The notes under the pieces: generated by a model
Told to the model about the DNA's origin: nothing
What the model saw: the letters and a program-made list of their open reading frames with translations, nothing else
Databases searched by the model: none
Shown: one piece after another, positions 1 through 13,669 of the stretch
How the letters are laid out: each line of letters begins with the position of its first letter
How positions within the stretch are numbered: the first letter of the stretch is position 1
Position numbers and translations under genes: made by a program
DNA from: Sipunculus nudus
Lineage: Eukaryota > Annelida > Sipuncula > Golfingiida > Sipunculidae
DNA length: 64,000 nucleotides
Assembly (NCBI GenBank): GCA_026874595.1
Contig: CM049316.1
Span: 12,018,839-12,082,838 of the forward strand
Direction of reading: 5' to 3'

Positions 1-40
1 TTGAACACATAAGCAAGAATGCATTCATCTGTATCTTGAT

Positions 41-535
41 GATCAGGCCTGCCAAATCACATTTTTTTAAAAGTAGAGTAACTCTTTTTTTTTTAAGATT
101 ACTGGAAATGACACTAATAACTATTTTTTCACTCTTTTTCAGCAGCCCACTTTTTTCCCTTTTTTTATGAAAGAAGTCCAACATATACTATATCTCTCCT
201 GCTGTAACAGTCCAGTTAGAACAAGAATGGGACATTTCGCATTTTTTTGTGTGCAAATGTCCAGCATGTGTCACAACATGTGGAAATGCCTCATCTTCAT
301 GAATAGGGAATTGCGCCATTTGTATTTCTCACTTTGGGAATCATACGTTTTGATATATTTATAAACAATTGTGCTATGAAAAGCACATCTTTAATCAGTC
401 TGTGATAAGAAATGGGAAATTGACACTTAAGTTTACTCTTTTTTTCACTCTTTATTTGAAAGAGGTCTACTCTTTTTTTTTCCTGGAGCACTTACTCTAT
501 TTTTTCAGTCATTTAACTTTGGCAGGCCTGATACT
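41..535 (+). repeat. Family C dispersed repeat, copy 1
   Basis: The ends are inverted copies: TCAGGCCTGCCAAA at about 43-56 and TTTGGCAGGCCTGA at about 519-532, with AGAGTAA-type sequence just inside each. The body from about 100 to 475 is clearly homologous to the reverse complement of 46810-47215 (shared blocks include TTTTTGTG.GCAAATG, CATCTTCATG, TATTTCTCACTT, TCTGTGATAA). A short non-autonomous DNA element is the simplest reading; no target duplication was clear. Confidence 0.6.
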
Positions 536-2010
536 GTATCAACACAGAAGATCACATTTGTTGGTCATGATGTTGATATAATTATTGGCATCAGGATGAC
601 CTTATTTATTTATTGATACCATCAGGAGACCAGTCGTGTCTGAGTGGGTATATATGTGAAGGTGTATGTGTGTATGTAAAAGTATTGGCAACTGAAAACC
701 ATGAACAAATCATATGCACATATTTTATACTTTTGTCAATAGAGGTGATAATAAACACCTGACTTTACAGATTTGTTATGTTCATTTATTGTGCTGGTGT
801 ATGCATTATGTGGGAATACCTTGTCCAAAATTAGTGCATAATTTTCTCTCAAAATTAGTGACATATGTTGACAATAAACGGTTGGCCCTGGTGAATTTTA
901 CATTTTCCCTGTTGATGCATTTGTGGTTCTGCCCTGAAATCTGTAGCTTAATCTGTCTTTTATATATAGCACAGCATTTATTTTCTGTCCAAAGTAAAGT
1001 ATCCCAGAATAAACTAGTTTCCTGGTATATTTTAGCTTATTAAAAAAGTTGTTCTGCTCTAAGATTTGCAGACATACCGGGGGGTTTGTCCTTTTGCAAA
1101 TGAACTTCACAGAGTCCTCTTAATAAATATTCCCCTATATAATTCCTTAATGTACATGCCAGAAATTAAGTCAGTATTATATAATTTAAAAAAGTTATGG
1201 GGTCAAACATTATGGACTTTGTAAAAAATCAGGAAAGATATTTGGTCACTTAAGACAAATCGTGCTAAAGCTAGGGACTTTTTTTAAGTAATACAACTAA
1301 TTAATCAAAATTTAATTGTATACCAAAAATTAGATCAAAATCTGTTAAATTGTTTTAAATATTGGCAAAAATATAAAATTGATACCTTAAATTTTGCCCA
1401 TGTTTGACCATGGTTTTTTTTTTCTTGTAAGAACATTTGATTTACTTTTCACAGTGGATATATATAGATTTAATCTGTTAAATTCTGAAATTTGAAAGTA
1501 AAAGCTTTAAATTATTGTAGTTATTGAAGTTTTTCTGAGGTTCTAATGTATTTACATTTTGAACCTCCAGACCAGCCATGTCTGGTCCCTACATTCTTGC
1601 CTGGGTAAACTTATTAGTGTTGCAACACTGCTGTCACAAATGTAGAATCACATGTGGCAACCCTGATCCAATGTATCCACCTTTCCTGAATCAAGTGTTA
1701 TATTCAGATATTTATTATTTTGCAAATTTCAAAAATATATTTTTTTGAAAAAATAAATACATCTCTGTATATAATGTGATGTTGCCTGAGCAGATTAACT
1801 ATAAATGTTGATGCAAGTTCAAATTGTTAACTTAAATTTTCAAATATAATTGATAAATACTGTTAATACATAGTAAAATTTATAAATTTTGTCAAAAATT
1901 TCCCTTAACAAAAAATTGATGTATTAAAAAAATGAGGATCTAATGCAAAATTTCGTTCAGTATTTTTCTGCCTCAGTAGAATAGGAATTAAAGTGATTTG
2001 CTTTGTTTTT
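536..2010. repeat. Intergenic, with a family A interior fragment at ~1141-1520
   Basis: Between 1190 and 1520 the sequence matches 8990-9300 inside the family A copy in intron 14 (shared blocks: GATTTAATC..CACAG, TCTGAAATTT.AAAG, TCAATTGT, ACCTTAAATTTTG). It is therefore a piece of the same element, lacking its ends. The remainder is plain A+T-rich DNA. Confidence 0.45.
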
Positions 2011-2079
2011 AGCTCAGCTGACTGAAAGTCATCTGAGCTATAGCGATCACTCTTTGTCCGTCGTCCGTCTGTCTGTCCG

Positions 2080-4035
2080 TCAGTTAACCAGGCACAAATC
2101 GTAACCACTGGACCTAGAACCGTTTAACTTGGGATTCTGAGAGGTCCATAAAAAATCTCCTTGGAAACCAGAAATTAGGTCTCTGTTACCCATATCCTTC
2201 GAGCTATGGGGCCCCAAATTACCCCCCAGAAAAGTCAAAAATTTCATACAAAAACTTCGATATCACATTAACTACATGACTGATGGTCATGATTTTTGGC
2301 ATACTTATTGATCATGAGATGTTCCATCACTTCCTGCAGGACTGGTGGCGCCACCTGTATTTTTCGACTTTTTAAGAATTTTTTTCTCTATTTTTGAGAC
2401 CTTTAAAAATGTTAACATCTTTTAACAAGGCACAAATCGTAAAGACTGGACCTAGAATCTTAGAGGTCCATGGAAATTCTCCTTGGAAACCAGAAATTAG
2501 GTCTCTGTTACCCATATCCTTTGAGCTATGGGGCCACAAAGTACCCCTAAGAATAGTCAAAAATTTCATACAAAAACTTCAATATCTCAATAACTACATC
2601 ACTGATGGTCATGATTTTTGGCATACATATTGATCATGAGATTTTTCATCAGTTTCTGCAGACTGGTGGCGCCACCTGTATTTTTCAATTTTTTACGAAT
2701 TGTTTTGTCTATTTTTGAGACCTTTAAAAATGTGAACAGCTGTTTACAGGGCACAAATCATAAAGACTGGACCTAGAATCTTCATTCTTGACACACTGAG
2801 AGGTCCATGAAAAGTCTCTATGGAAACCTGAAATAAGGTCTCTGTTACCCATATCCTTTGAGCTGTGGGGGGCTCCCAATAACCCCCCAGAATAATGGAA
2901 AATTTGATAAAAACAAACTGCAACATCTCAATAACCACAACACTGATGGTCATAATTTTTGGCATACATCAGTTCCATCAGTTCCTGCAGACTGGTGGCG
3001 CCACCTGTATTTTTTTCAAATTTTCACAATTTTTTTTTTCTCTATTTTTGAGACCTTTAAGGATGTAGTTATCTGTCAACAGGGTACAAATCGTAACGAC
3101 TGGACCTAGAATCTTCATTCTTGACACACAGGGAGACCCATGATAAGTCTCCATGGAAACCTGAAATTAGGTCTCTTTTACCCATATCCTTTGAGCTATG
3201 GCATTCCAAAGTACAGCTCAGAATAATGGGAAATTTGATACAAAAGCTGAAGTATCTGAACAGCTAATGCAGAGATCACCATAATTGTTTGCATGGATAT
3301 TGATCATGGAGTGTTTCATCAGTTTCTGCAGACTGGTGGCACAACCTGTATTTGTTCGGGTTTTTTTATGAATTTTTTCTCTATTTTTGAGACCTTTAAA
3401 GATATGAACATCTGTTAACAGCGCACAAATCATAAAAACTGGACCTAGAATCTTCATTCTTGACACACAGGGAGACCCATGAAAAGTCTCCATGGAAACC
3501 TGAAAATAGGTCTCTGTTACCCATATTCTTTAAGTTGAATGGCTACAAAATTACCCCCAGAATAATGGAAAATTTGATACAAAAACTGCAGTATCTCAAT
3601 AACTACAACACTGATGGTCATGATTTTCTGCATACATATTGATCATGAGATGTTCCATCAGTTTCTGCAGACTGGGTGCGCCACCTCTATTTTTTCAAAT
3701 TTTTACGATTTTTTTTTCTCTTTTTTTGAGACCTTAAAAGATGTGGTTATCTGTCAACAGGGTACAAATTGCAACAACTGGACCTAGAATCTTCATTCTT
3801 GTCATGCAAGGAGGCCCATGAAAAGTGCCTGTGGAAACTTGAAATTAGGTCTCTGTTAACCATATCCTTCCAGCTATAGGACTCTGAAGTATCCCTCAGA
3901 ATAATGGACAATTTGATACAAAAGCTGAAGTATCTGAACAACTAATGCAGAGATCATCATGATTCTTTGCATGGATATTGACCATTAAGTGTTTTTATTA
4001 GTTTCTGCAGACTGGTGGAGCCACCTGTAATTTTG
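2080..4035 (+). repeat. ~337-bp tandem array (6 units) in the family A element
   Basis: Units begin at a variant of GGCACAAATCGTAA near 2092, 2429, 2750, 3084, 3422 and 3761 (spacing 321-339). Each includes GGACCTAGAATCTT, GAAATTAGGTCTCTGTTACC, ATTGATCATG and, in most units, the palindrome GGTGGCGCCACC. Short stop-interrupted reading frames in the units are not genes. Confidence 0.9.
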
Positions 4036-5460
4036 TATCCGCCAACACAAAGTTTTGTGGATACTATGTTTTTGACTGGGTTCCTCTGCTGCCGCCACGT
4101 TCGTTTCCAGAGAGCTCCTCTGAGACTAATGGACCGATTTTTCCGAAACTTACACCTATTATCGGGTCACATGTGGACTGGCGCCTAACCAATTTGCGTT
4201 GACCTCTGACCTTTCCTCTCTATCCAGCATCCATTTGTGCGGCTGTTTCCACACATAAACCCTCATATCTCGGGAACCATTTGACTGATCAGGAAATAAA
4301 ATTTATACAAATGTAGCCCTTGGATTGCTTTATAACATACACAAAAAATGGTGGCGCCACCTGTAACCATGTTTGCACAGTGTCCATATGTTCGTCTGTT
4401 CGTTAAAATCACTCATAACTCTGCAGTGAATTGACTTATTCACCTGAAATTCGTCATGCGTATACATCCTGGATAGCTTTCTTGATTTTATGACAGGTGG
4501 CGCCACCTACAATCACGTTCACGCTGATCACATCCAAGCTCATATCTCGAGAACCGTTTGACCGATCAGGTTTTGAAATTTATACAAATGTAGCCCTTGG
4601 ATAGCTCTATAACATACACAAAAAATGGTGGCACCACCTGTAACCATGTTTGTACATTGTCCATCTGTTCATCTCCCTTGGGTTAAAATCACTCATATCT
4701 CTGCAGTGAATTGACTAATTCACCTGAAATTCGGCATGCGTATACATCCAGGATAGCTTTCTTGATTTTATGACAGATGGCGCCACCTACATTCACATTC
4801 ACGCTGATGACATCCAAGCTCATATCTCAGGAACCATTTGACCGATTGGGCCGAAAGTTTGCATGTGTATAGATCTCACAAAGCTCTTCATCATACGCAA
4901 AACTGATGGCGCCACCTGCAACCATTTTTGCACAGCCTCTGTCTGTTTGTCTGCCATGGGATAATGTCACTCATATCTCTGCAGTGGTTTGACATATCTG
5001 CCTAAAATTTTGCAGTTTTATATATCCTGGATAGCTTTCTTGATTTTATGACAGGTGGCGCCACCTACATTCTAGTTTATGCTGCAGACATCCAAGCTCA
5101 TACCTCGGGAACCGTTTGAATGATTGGGCAAAAATTGTGCATTTGTATAGATCTCAAATAGCTCTTTATCATACGCAAAACTGGTGGGGCCACCTGCAAC
5201 CATTTTTGCACAGCGTCCGTCTGTTTGTCTGCCGTGGGCTAAAATCACTCATATACATGTAGTGGTTTGACTTTTCTGCCTAAAATTTTGCATGTGTATA
5301 CAACTTGGACAGCTTTCTAGATTTGTGGTAGGTGGCTTAACCTACATATACATTTAGGCTGCAGACATCCATGCTAATATGCAACATACCTCACTCTATT
5401 TCCCCTTGCCACTCAATCCATGCCTCACTTCACCCGTTCCACTCTGATTTTGGCAGATAC
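4036..5460 (+). repeat. Second tandem core, nested within the large family A copy
   Basis: It starts after GTATCCGCCAACACAAAG and ends near GGCTACCCGTATTCTAG. Inside, units of ~290-310 bp alternate TCACTCATATCTCTGCAGTG, a cast with CCTGGATAGCTTTCTTGATT, GGTGGCGCCACCT, and ACATCCAAGCTCATATCTC. The palindrome is shared with the preceding array even though the unit sequence differs. This could be a separate element inserted at, or fused through, the palindrome. Confidence 0.75.
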
Positions 5461-5676
5461 ACGTAGTCACTTGTCGGCTACCCGTATTCTAGTTTTTAAA
5501 GTTTACACTTTTTTCTCTATTTTTTAGATATATAAATACAGACTAAATCTTGGCCTGTTGGTTAATCTGTTTGATGCTTCAGTTGAATGGGTATATACTA
5601 CCATTCTGATGATAAAATTTCCTTTTGCGAATCTCTTCCCAGTCAGCTGAGCGTCATGACCCATGGGTCACTTGTT

Positions 5677-7612
5677 CTATCTCTCTGTCTGTTTTCAAAT
5701 ATTCAATAATTATGAATAAAACTTTTTTTACCTGTAAGCACTTTTGGATTAAATTTTGTGTCTTGTATGTTTATGAAGAGGTGTTGTAACTTTCCTCATT
5801 CCCTGCCACTGAGTATTTGTTTGGGACAATATTCTTCTGGCAACTGCATAGAATTTATTACTGGTTAATAGAGAAAAAAATATACAGAGGTACAAAGGTG
5901 TTTTTAAACTCTCATTAGTCCTATGATTCCCTTTACCTAAGTAGTCCACATCTGGACTTGGTTATTTTATCTGTACTATGATGAAGTGTACTATAATATA
6001 ACATCATGCATGAGTATCATGTACATAGAGTGATTTCTCATCAAAGACCAAATCTGAACCAAAAATTGCATTTGAAATTCATTTATTAATTCAAATAAAT
6101 ATATTACAATTTCATGCAATCAGTAACATGAAATATTTTTTTTATTTTAACAGTTTTTGGCATCTTGAGAAAAGAAAATGCTTTTCATTTTCTCCAAAGT
6201 ATCCCATCACCATAAGATTGCTTTTCTCATTAATTTACACCTGCAAATATCAAACAATGTTCAACTGAAACTTAAACAATATTAGAGTATCATATGTAAA
6301 GATAGAACTGAAAGGAAATGACTCCAAAAATTGCATGACAAGAAAGACACAAAATTAGCGATTTCAATCAAATATTTTCAGTAAATATGATTGATCCTTT
6401 TCCAGTCACAGGGGTTATAGTTCATCACAATTACCCTGAATCATAAAATAACAGCGAAAAGAATACAATTTCTTTCTGTAAATATCCAATACCTATAACT
6501 GATTTATAATGCTGAAAGCATGCCAGCTGTCATTGATTAAAGATGAAAGGGAGATGGCAGCAGAGTGAACTAACTGCACAAATACATTTCATTTATTTAT
6601 GGGCAACTTAAGATGTGCACAATTATGAAAAAGTTATAATAAACACTTGCTATATAAGATAAAACTCTTAATCATAAAAAGTGAAAGGTTTCCATCAAGT
6701 TTATCAGAAATTACTTGAAAATTAATCATAAACAGGATATCTGAATACTAGCCAAGTACTGTACATACTAAAATCAATAAATACAAGTACATAAAATTCC
6801 AGTAATAAATTCACTTTACAGGTCAAATTTACATTATCCCAATAAAAAAAACTCATGTAAATCAGTTTTTAATAAACCAAAATAAAAATATATCAACAAA
6901 GTATGGTAAAAATACAAAATTAATGAAATACTACCTTATCCCATAATTGCAGTTAAAAATACTACTACAAAATTGTTGACAAAGAAATCTGGTATTTCTT
7001 TGATTGATTGTCAATGAGTGCCAACATACACTTTCAGTTTTTAAAGTACCTGTATGTGTTTCTTATATGAGTAAAATTCCAATAAGTTTAGTTAAGTATA
7101 AGAAATCTAGCAAACCAGCATCATTTCAAACTATGAAATTCTTATGGCAGATATATCTGCTGGAGAAATAGGGAAATTTGTACACATATAAATGTACTGA
7201 GCCTGTTGAATGTATGCATATGCACCTGTGAATATTTTTTTCAGAAAATTTCTACCTTTCCTGATTAATTCAGTAAATAACAGCATACTGAAGACCACTG
7301 AGATCAATAAGCTTGGCATGGTGAGTGATAAGAGAGGAGCCCACAACAGACAGTTGTCTGTTAGAAGCATTTTCCCAAAATGTCTAAAATCATACCATTA
7401 AAAATGAATTGATAATGTTTCTTCTCTACTCAAGAGAAAATAATTGTTGCTCTGATAAATGCTATACCAGGAACTACCACAACAGTGAAATCAGAAAACA
7501 TCTGGCCTCAAACATGTAATACTGGTCCCTGATAAAAACATATGAAGTTAAAGAAGCCTTAATGCTTATATAACTCCTTGCATTTCTGGTGCCATAAATA
7601 AGCTCAACACTG
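5677..7612. other. A+T-rich 3' flank of the NRF-6-like gene
   Basis: Contains the 3' UTR of the gene (read on the minus strand from 7612) but several AATAAA-like hexamers are present and none can be singled out. No other gene, RNA or array is supported. Confidence 0.4.
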
Positions 7613-7738
7613 TTATTGAGTCTTTTTGTGCCTCCTTGAGAGGAGAGCTTCCAGGTTTTGCACTGGTACTTCCACCATCAACCATACAGCTAGTGCCCCA
7701 ATGTAAGCCAGCACCAGGCAGCCTCCGTACAGCAGCGC
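7613..7738 (-). CDS. NRF-6-like exon 15: last helix and stop codon
   Basis: It lies 3.6 kb beyond exon 14 and encodes ALLYGGCLVLAYIGALAVWL, MVEVPVQNLEALL and a short basic tail (SRRHKKTQ), then TAA. 'vEvPvxnLEk' ending just before a basic tail is the standard C-terminus of these proteins, so the gene is complete. The acceptor is TGGCTGTAG, phase 0. Confidence 0.88.
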   Translation of the reverse strand, partial: ALLYGGCLVLAYIGALAVWLMVEVPVQNLEALLSRRHKKTQ

Positions 7739-10700
7739 CTACAGCCAGAACAAAACAGACATTATATGACATTATATGATCATATGATTGAGAACATTTG
7801 TCTCTCCACAAACACCACTCTCACTAGGTGATTATTGCTATCTGGATGACTTTTCTCCTCCACTGGACAACCATTTCCTACAACTTTTACTATTCAAAGA
7901 CTATCCCCAATTTAAGCAGTAAACCATTTAAATATTTCATTATATGCATGAACAGTGGACTCTAAGTTCCTTCAATCAAATTTTGCTTTTTCTCAACTGC
8001 AGTTTGGGCCTGGTCATTATTTCCTCAATATTTTATTCCAGCTATTATTTTATAAAATGCTGTAATCCTATCATTTATAAGTAATGCTGAGCTTTAAAAA
8101 TTAATCTCAAGGATAAATAAAACGGTTTAAATATGCAGTTTTATTTGCATTATTTTCGGGGGGAGGGGAATATAGCTATACACACTTCATGAAGGGTGTT
8201 AGGACTTAGACAGTGGAAGCTGTCTGAATGACCAGCTGTTTAATGAGACCACCCTTGAGTGAACCAAAAGCATTCAAATTGGCTATAACTGACCTGTCTA
8301 AGAAGACCATCTGTGGATTAAGACCACTTTTGGTCAGTCACATAGGTGATCTTATTACACTGGTTTCCCCAGTAATATTATAGCAACTGCAATTGTGATT
8401 ATAAACAGGTAAAGGACAAAGTAAAGTGAAACCCATATACAGCGGACAGTCATGAGACCGGACAATGTGCTCATTATAGCAGGGTGTCTGCCCGAGAGGG
8501 GTTGGGTCTGGCGGTCCTGTTGGGACCAAATGTTCTAGTCGAGGGACATAAACATCAATATACTTCATTTTTAGCTCAGCTGACTATAAGTCATCTGAGC
8601 TATAGTCGCGGTCCTTTGTCTGTCCGTCCATCCGTCCGGCCGTCCGGCCGGCCGTCTGGCCTTCCGTCTGTTAACAGGGCATGTTTTGAAACTGTTGGAC
8701 CCATTGAATCCAAAATTTTGCATACAGTAAGATGTCCCCAAAATCTCCTACCATACCGATAATTAGGTCACTAGGACTTCATTCCTTCGAAATATAAAGG
8801 AAAAACCTCCGTTTTCCATAAAAAAGCCATTGTTACACTTCAAGGCTGCCTAATATCAAAACTTCTGATCTGTTTTTGATTATATTTAGTATCCATATTT
8901 TTCCATACATTTTCTATTATATATATACCAAAAATTAGGTCACTATTGAATATTGTTTTGAAGTTATAGGTCCAAATATAATGCAATTTTTTAAAAATCA
9001 TGAAATATATATACTCAATTAACATGAGAATTGCTGAAGCTGGAGACTTTTCAGGGATATGACTTTATTAAATCAAGATTCAATTGTTAACCCAAAATAA
9101 GATCTGAATTTTGCAAAATTTTTAAGTTATAAGCATAAATAAAAAATCAATATCTTAAATTTTGACCAACTTTGGCTACGGCACGTTTTTCCCCTGTAAA
9201 CACTGTTGATTTAATCTTCACAGCATATATACATAAATATTTAATCTTTTTAAAATCTGAAATTTCAAAGGAATTGATTGAAAAGAAAAGCTTTTATTCA
9301 AGTTTCCATACACCATGTCAAGTGTTGTTTAAATCATGCCCACCTAGTATTACAGCCTTCACTTGTAATTATGTAACCCTCTCCAGGCAGCTTGCCTTGG
9401 CTCAGCTTGGTCACTACCAGCAGGCTTCCCCTCTGCCCTGCACTCCCCCCCCCCCCCCCAGCAGCATAAACTAGATGAATATTATAATTTTCTGTATTTG
9501 ATTCATTCGTATTCTAGGCTGTGCTACATTTTAGATTTTGTATTGTACCACCAGGGTTACAATGATTAAAGTGCCCATTTAATTGTGTCCACAAAGTGGT
9601 ATATTGCTATGAAAGTGTTGATGTTCATCAGATAAGTAATTCTTTACTTCAGAAGAGTAAAAACTTCACCAGGTGTGAAATTGAGTTTAGTGATTCAATA
9701 GTAATTCAAATAATAATCTTGAAGATGCCATGTTGTGGCATTATTTTCTTTTAAATTCACTTTAAACATTTGTGATTTAAAAATAATAAAATATATGTAC
9801 ATGCATAATATGACCCGATATGAGTTACACTCTGGATAAATAATGATTGCAACTTAGAATTCTGAAATTTTAACTTATATTTTCAGAATGTTTTTATTAC
9901 AAATTTATATAATTTGTAAATAAAAAAAATGAATCTGATAAAAACTGTTAATAGAAAAAGTGGATGTGCAAAAAAAATAGGCTAAAAAAAAAACTTAAAT
10001 GCATTATTCCCTTGAAAGTGAAATTAAGGTATTCGTCCATTCTGTCCACTTGCCTGTCCATCTGTAAATTTTTCATATGCATCACAGTATCTCAAAATGT
10101 TTACTGTTTTTCTTCATGACAGTCTTGTCAGAGTATTAATTTTGCAGTCATATATTTAAAACTTTACTATAACCAAGTAGGAGGGCCCCTTTCCTCTTAG
10201 CTTATCACATGCTTGTATATATGAAAAAATTACAATAGAATATTTTGCATTTTTTGCATTTGCAAAATTTCAAACTTCAGCTGAGCACCGTGACCCATGG
10301 GTCCCTTGTTTTTATTGATAAGGCGTTTACATGAATTATTATTCGGGTCATTAACGCCATTATTTGATGGAGAATATACATTCCAAAACTAAATGAGTGG
10401 CAGGACTTACTCGCAGATATGCTTTGTGTTCCACGCATTTCCCATATGTCCGTTAAATTTCTAAAATGCAGTCTTTTTGTAATCATGAATGATTCATGTA
10501 TGAGCTAAAACAATTTCTACTTTGTCTCATCATTTCTTAATCTTCATTATTTTAACATTCTTTAGACTAAAGTGAATAAAGACGAATAAATTAAAGGTGC
10601 ATTCTATGTCCCATGAGATTTGTCCATGAGACTTGTATCCATGAGACATATGTTATACCATCGCAGATTGGCTCATGTCAGGGCCATGGGTCATGTTTTC

Positions 10701-13586
10701 ATCCATACAGTAAAAACTCCATTTAGTTGGGTGGACATTTGAACAACTCAGAGAAATTACAAGTTCATCATTTTTAGCAAAAAATGACCATTTTAATCAC
10801 CAAACAGGTGAATAAGTTTGATCAAAAGTCTAACCGAGTCCCCAGTCTTGGTCATGCCCCATGACTGATCATGTGTTTAACACCTACGTTATCACTCACA
10901 GTCCCAGGCCAATGAGATAATAATATAGTAAGAAATTAGGATGACTACTTCACTTCAGTTAAAACTTGGCATTATGGGAACTCCGAAAGTACTATCACGT
11001 TATGGTAACAAATTAAAAACTTTAAGGTAAATGGAGTGAAATGTTTTTTGCTTTGTCACCATAGCTACCTGTTTAAAATAATGAACAGTTTAAAGTGAAG
11101 AGAAGCTAACTAGAAGCAGAACACAATCTTAGGTCCTGCCATCAGCAAAGGCAGCCATTTTAGTGTCATAAGCAGGAGTGATTTTAGCTGATGGGCAGAC
11201 AAAAAGTGTCGGTTGTCCTGAATAGCAGGTTCTTAAACAAATAAAAACATTTGATTGTACTGAAGACTGTCCATTACACAGGGTGTCCATCCCAAAGGGG
11301 TGTCTGCAGCCTGGGGTTTCACTGTACACTGATAGTTCTTTTTTTAATTACCACGTGGTAGGTACTAAGGTGTATGCTTGTTTTGAGACTCCCTGAGTAG
11401 TAGAACAACACCAGGGCGTGGGTCATGTACACGGAATATGTCAGCCGTGACAGGGGTGTCCAACCCCTCCAGCCCAGGAAATCAGCAACCACACCTGAAA
11501 CATGAAACAGAGATTCATGGATCCACAAGTTCAGATGAAAGGAACCTCATGATGCATAAAATAGAGAAATTTGGGTGAGATGTATTACATATGTAAATAT
11601 TCATTGTGAGTGCTTCATATTCCATCATATACCTGGTAAATCTGGTGACCTTTGACCTCCATAAATATGCAAAGATTTTGCCAAGAATTCAACTCTAGCA
11701 ATATACTTTATTGACAAATCTTTAAAGTAACTTTAATAAAAATCCATTAAATTCCAAATCCATTAAATATATTTTTTAGTCCCCTGCCGTGAGGAGGGAG
11801 GACTACTAAAATGGTCCAAGTCTGAGGTCACACTATCTTAGTTAAAACTATGGCAGAGGAGTGCCTTGTCTTAATGTTATTTAATATTATAGTATATTTA
11901 GACAAAACTGTCAACAATAAACATATATAATTGGCTATCAAAGTTATCCCACATGATTTATAATAACTTGCCTCCATATCCATGTTTACAAGCATACACC
12001 ACCCAGGCCAAGCAGGCGGCCCACAGGAAGTGACTGAACGTCCCGTATACCACAGTCCCTGCTCTCGTCAAGGGATGTCCGTGGAAGGTCCAGTACAAAC
12101 CATACACTAAACATACACCTGTAATGACTGACATGCTCCAGGCAGCCAAGACCACACACTGAAAAGTATAACACTTTTATAAGAACAGACTGCATTAAAT
12201 GATACTGTAATGATCACATTTTACTATGCAATGGTAATCTATAAAAGAACAGTGACTAGTTTATAGTGAGCCACTAGCTATGACACCAGGGGGCAGCATG
12301 TACTTAAATCCTGTATCATGGTTGAATGTTACCTTGAAACAAATGAAAAAGTAGAGTTTGGGTTCAAGCCAACCATATTGTCTCCAGCATTATACCTACA
12401 TGTGGCTTGTATTTTGGTTGCATTTCCATCCGCAAACATCCAACAACATAAATATCTTATTATGATTAACTGAAAGGAGGATTGTCAAAAGCTTATCGAA
12501 AAGTGAATTAATTTAGGGAAAAGAAACAAAGGATACTGTATGTGTGACTGTAGTGCCTTAATTTGGTGGTAAAAACCATACCGTATTTACTACAGTGAAA
12601 TTGTACTTATTGGTTTCTGTAAAAATACCTTCATATATATTTTTGTTGAAATTGTTAAATCTTTATGCTGAAGGTACATGATAACTCTATATTTAACCTA
12701 CTGGTATTTTATATAAATACTGACTGTATGACCCTGACCTTTGGCAATGACCTTTTGATGCTTTCTTCCTTCTGCATTAGATAAGCCAGGAGTATTCCCA
12801 CTAAATATGGAGCTATACGGGTGTAGGGTTTACCATACACAATTCTCTCATAAGCTTCAGCACCTCTGTAAAAAAAGTAAAATATTTATCAAGATGACTT
12901 AAAATTTCAATTATTAATAGCTTTATAATATTAAATATCACCAATGAAACTGTGGGACTGATAAAAGAGTGAATTTAATGACTAACTGTAACAAAAATTA
13001 TAAATAATTTGCAAATAAAATAAGTTAATTAGTTTTTATAAGAATAATATTTTGAACATATAAACTTTCTGTTATGCACTGCATTCAGAAATTTTCATTT
13101 ATATAAATTATGGCCTTGTTATTGTTTGAAGTTGCAACATTTCAATAGATGTTTTTGAATAAAATCTTGTGTGTATATGTATTTGTGTATTTGTATCTTA
13201 TTGAAATACAGATAAATAGGGCTCTTGTGGATTATTGTGACACTTACACAAAATCTCCTTTCAGCACCATCTCTGTCATATTAATGTTGATGTTGTACAC
13301 AGAAATCAATGCCGCAGTCACCACAAAGCAGCCAATCAGCAGGCTCAATAAAATAATGAGACCTTTCTTAAACCCTCTGTAACATAACAACCATATGTTT
13401 ATTAGCAAGCAGAAGATATCAAGGGTGTGTTACTATATATAAATTTATGACTGATGTTTACCAAAATAACTTTCTTTACTTCCCTTTTAAAATTAAACAG
13501 TTAGGGTCATATAAATTTATAATCCAAGACAACTTAATTACATAAAAAATACATAAATGCCAATACATAACAATCATAATAACAAA

Positions 13587-13669
<83 letters not shown>

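Larger units (their letters stand above)
2011..5676 (+). mobile_element. Family A modular element, large copy with two tandem cores
   Basis: It starts with a hairpin, AGCTCAGCTGACT / gaa / AGTCATCTGAGCT (2011-2039, 12 of 13 paired), then a (GTCC)n stretch. It ends AGTCAGCTGAGC...CCATGGGTCACTTGTT at 5676; the AGTCAGCTGAGC is the inverse of the start. Between lie a ~337-bp tandem array and a second array. The layout resembles the pearl-type or Helitron-like non-autonomous elements described from bivalves (terminal arms plus satellite core); assignment to a superfamily is inference. No coding capacity. Confidence 0.7.

Noticed and set aside
2372-3941. Several 60-90-codon frames on both strands
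   Set aside because: They recur with the ~337-bp satellite unit and are interrupted differently in each copy; they are by-products of the repeat. The same holds for frames at 38328-38918 and 44550-45269.
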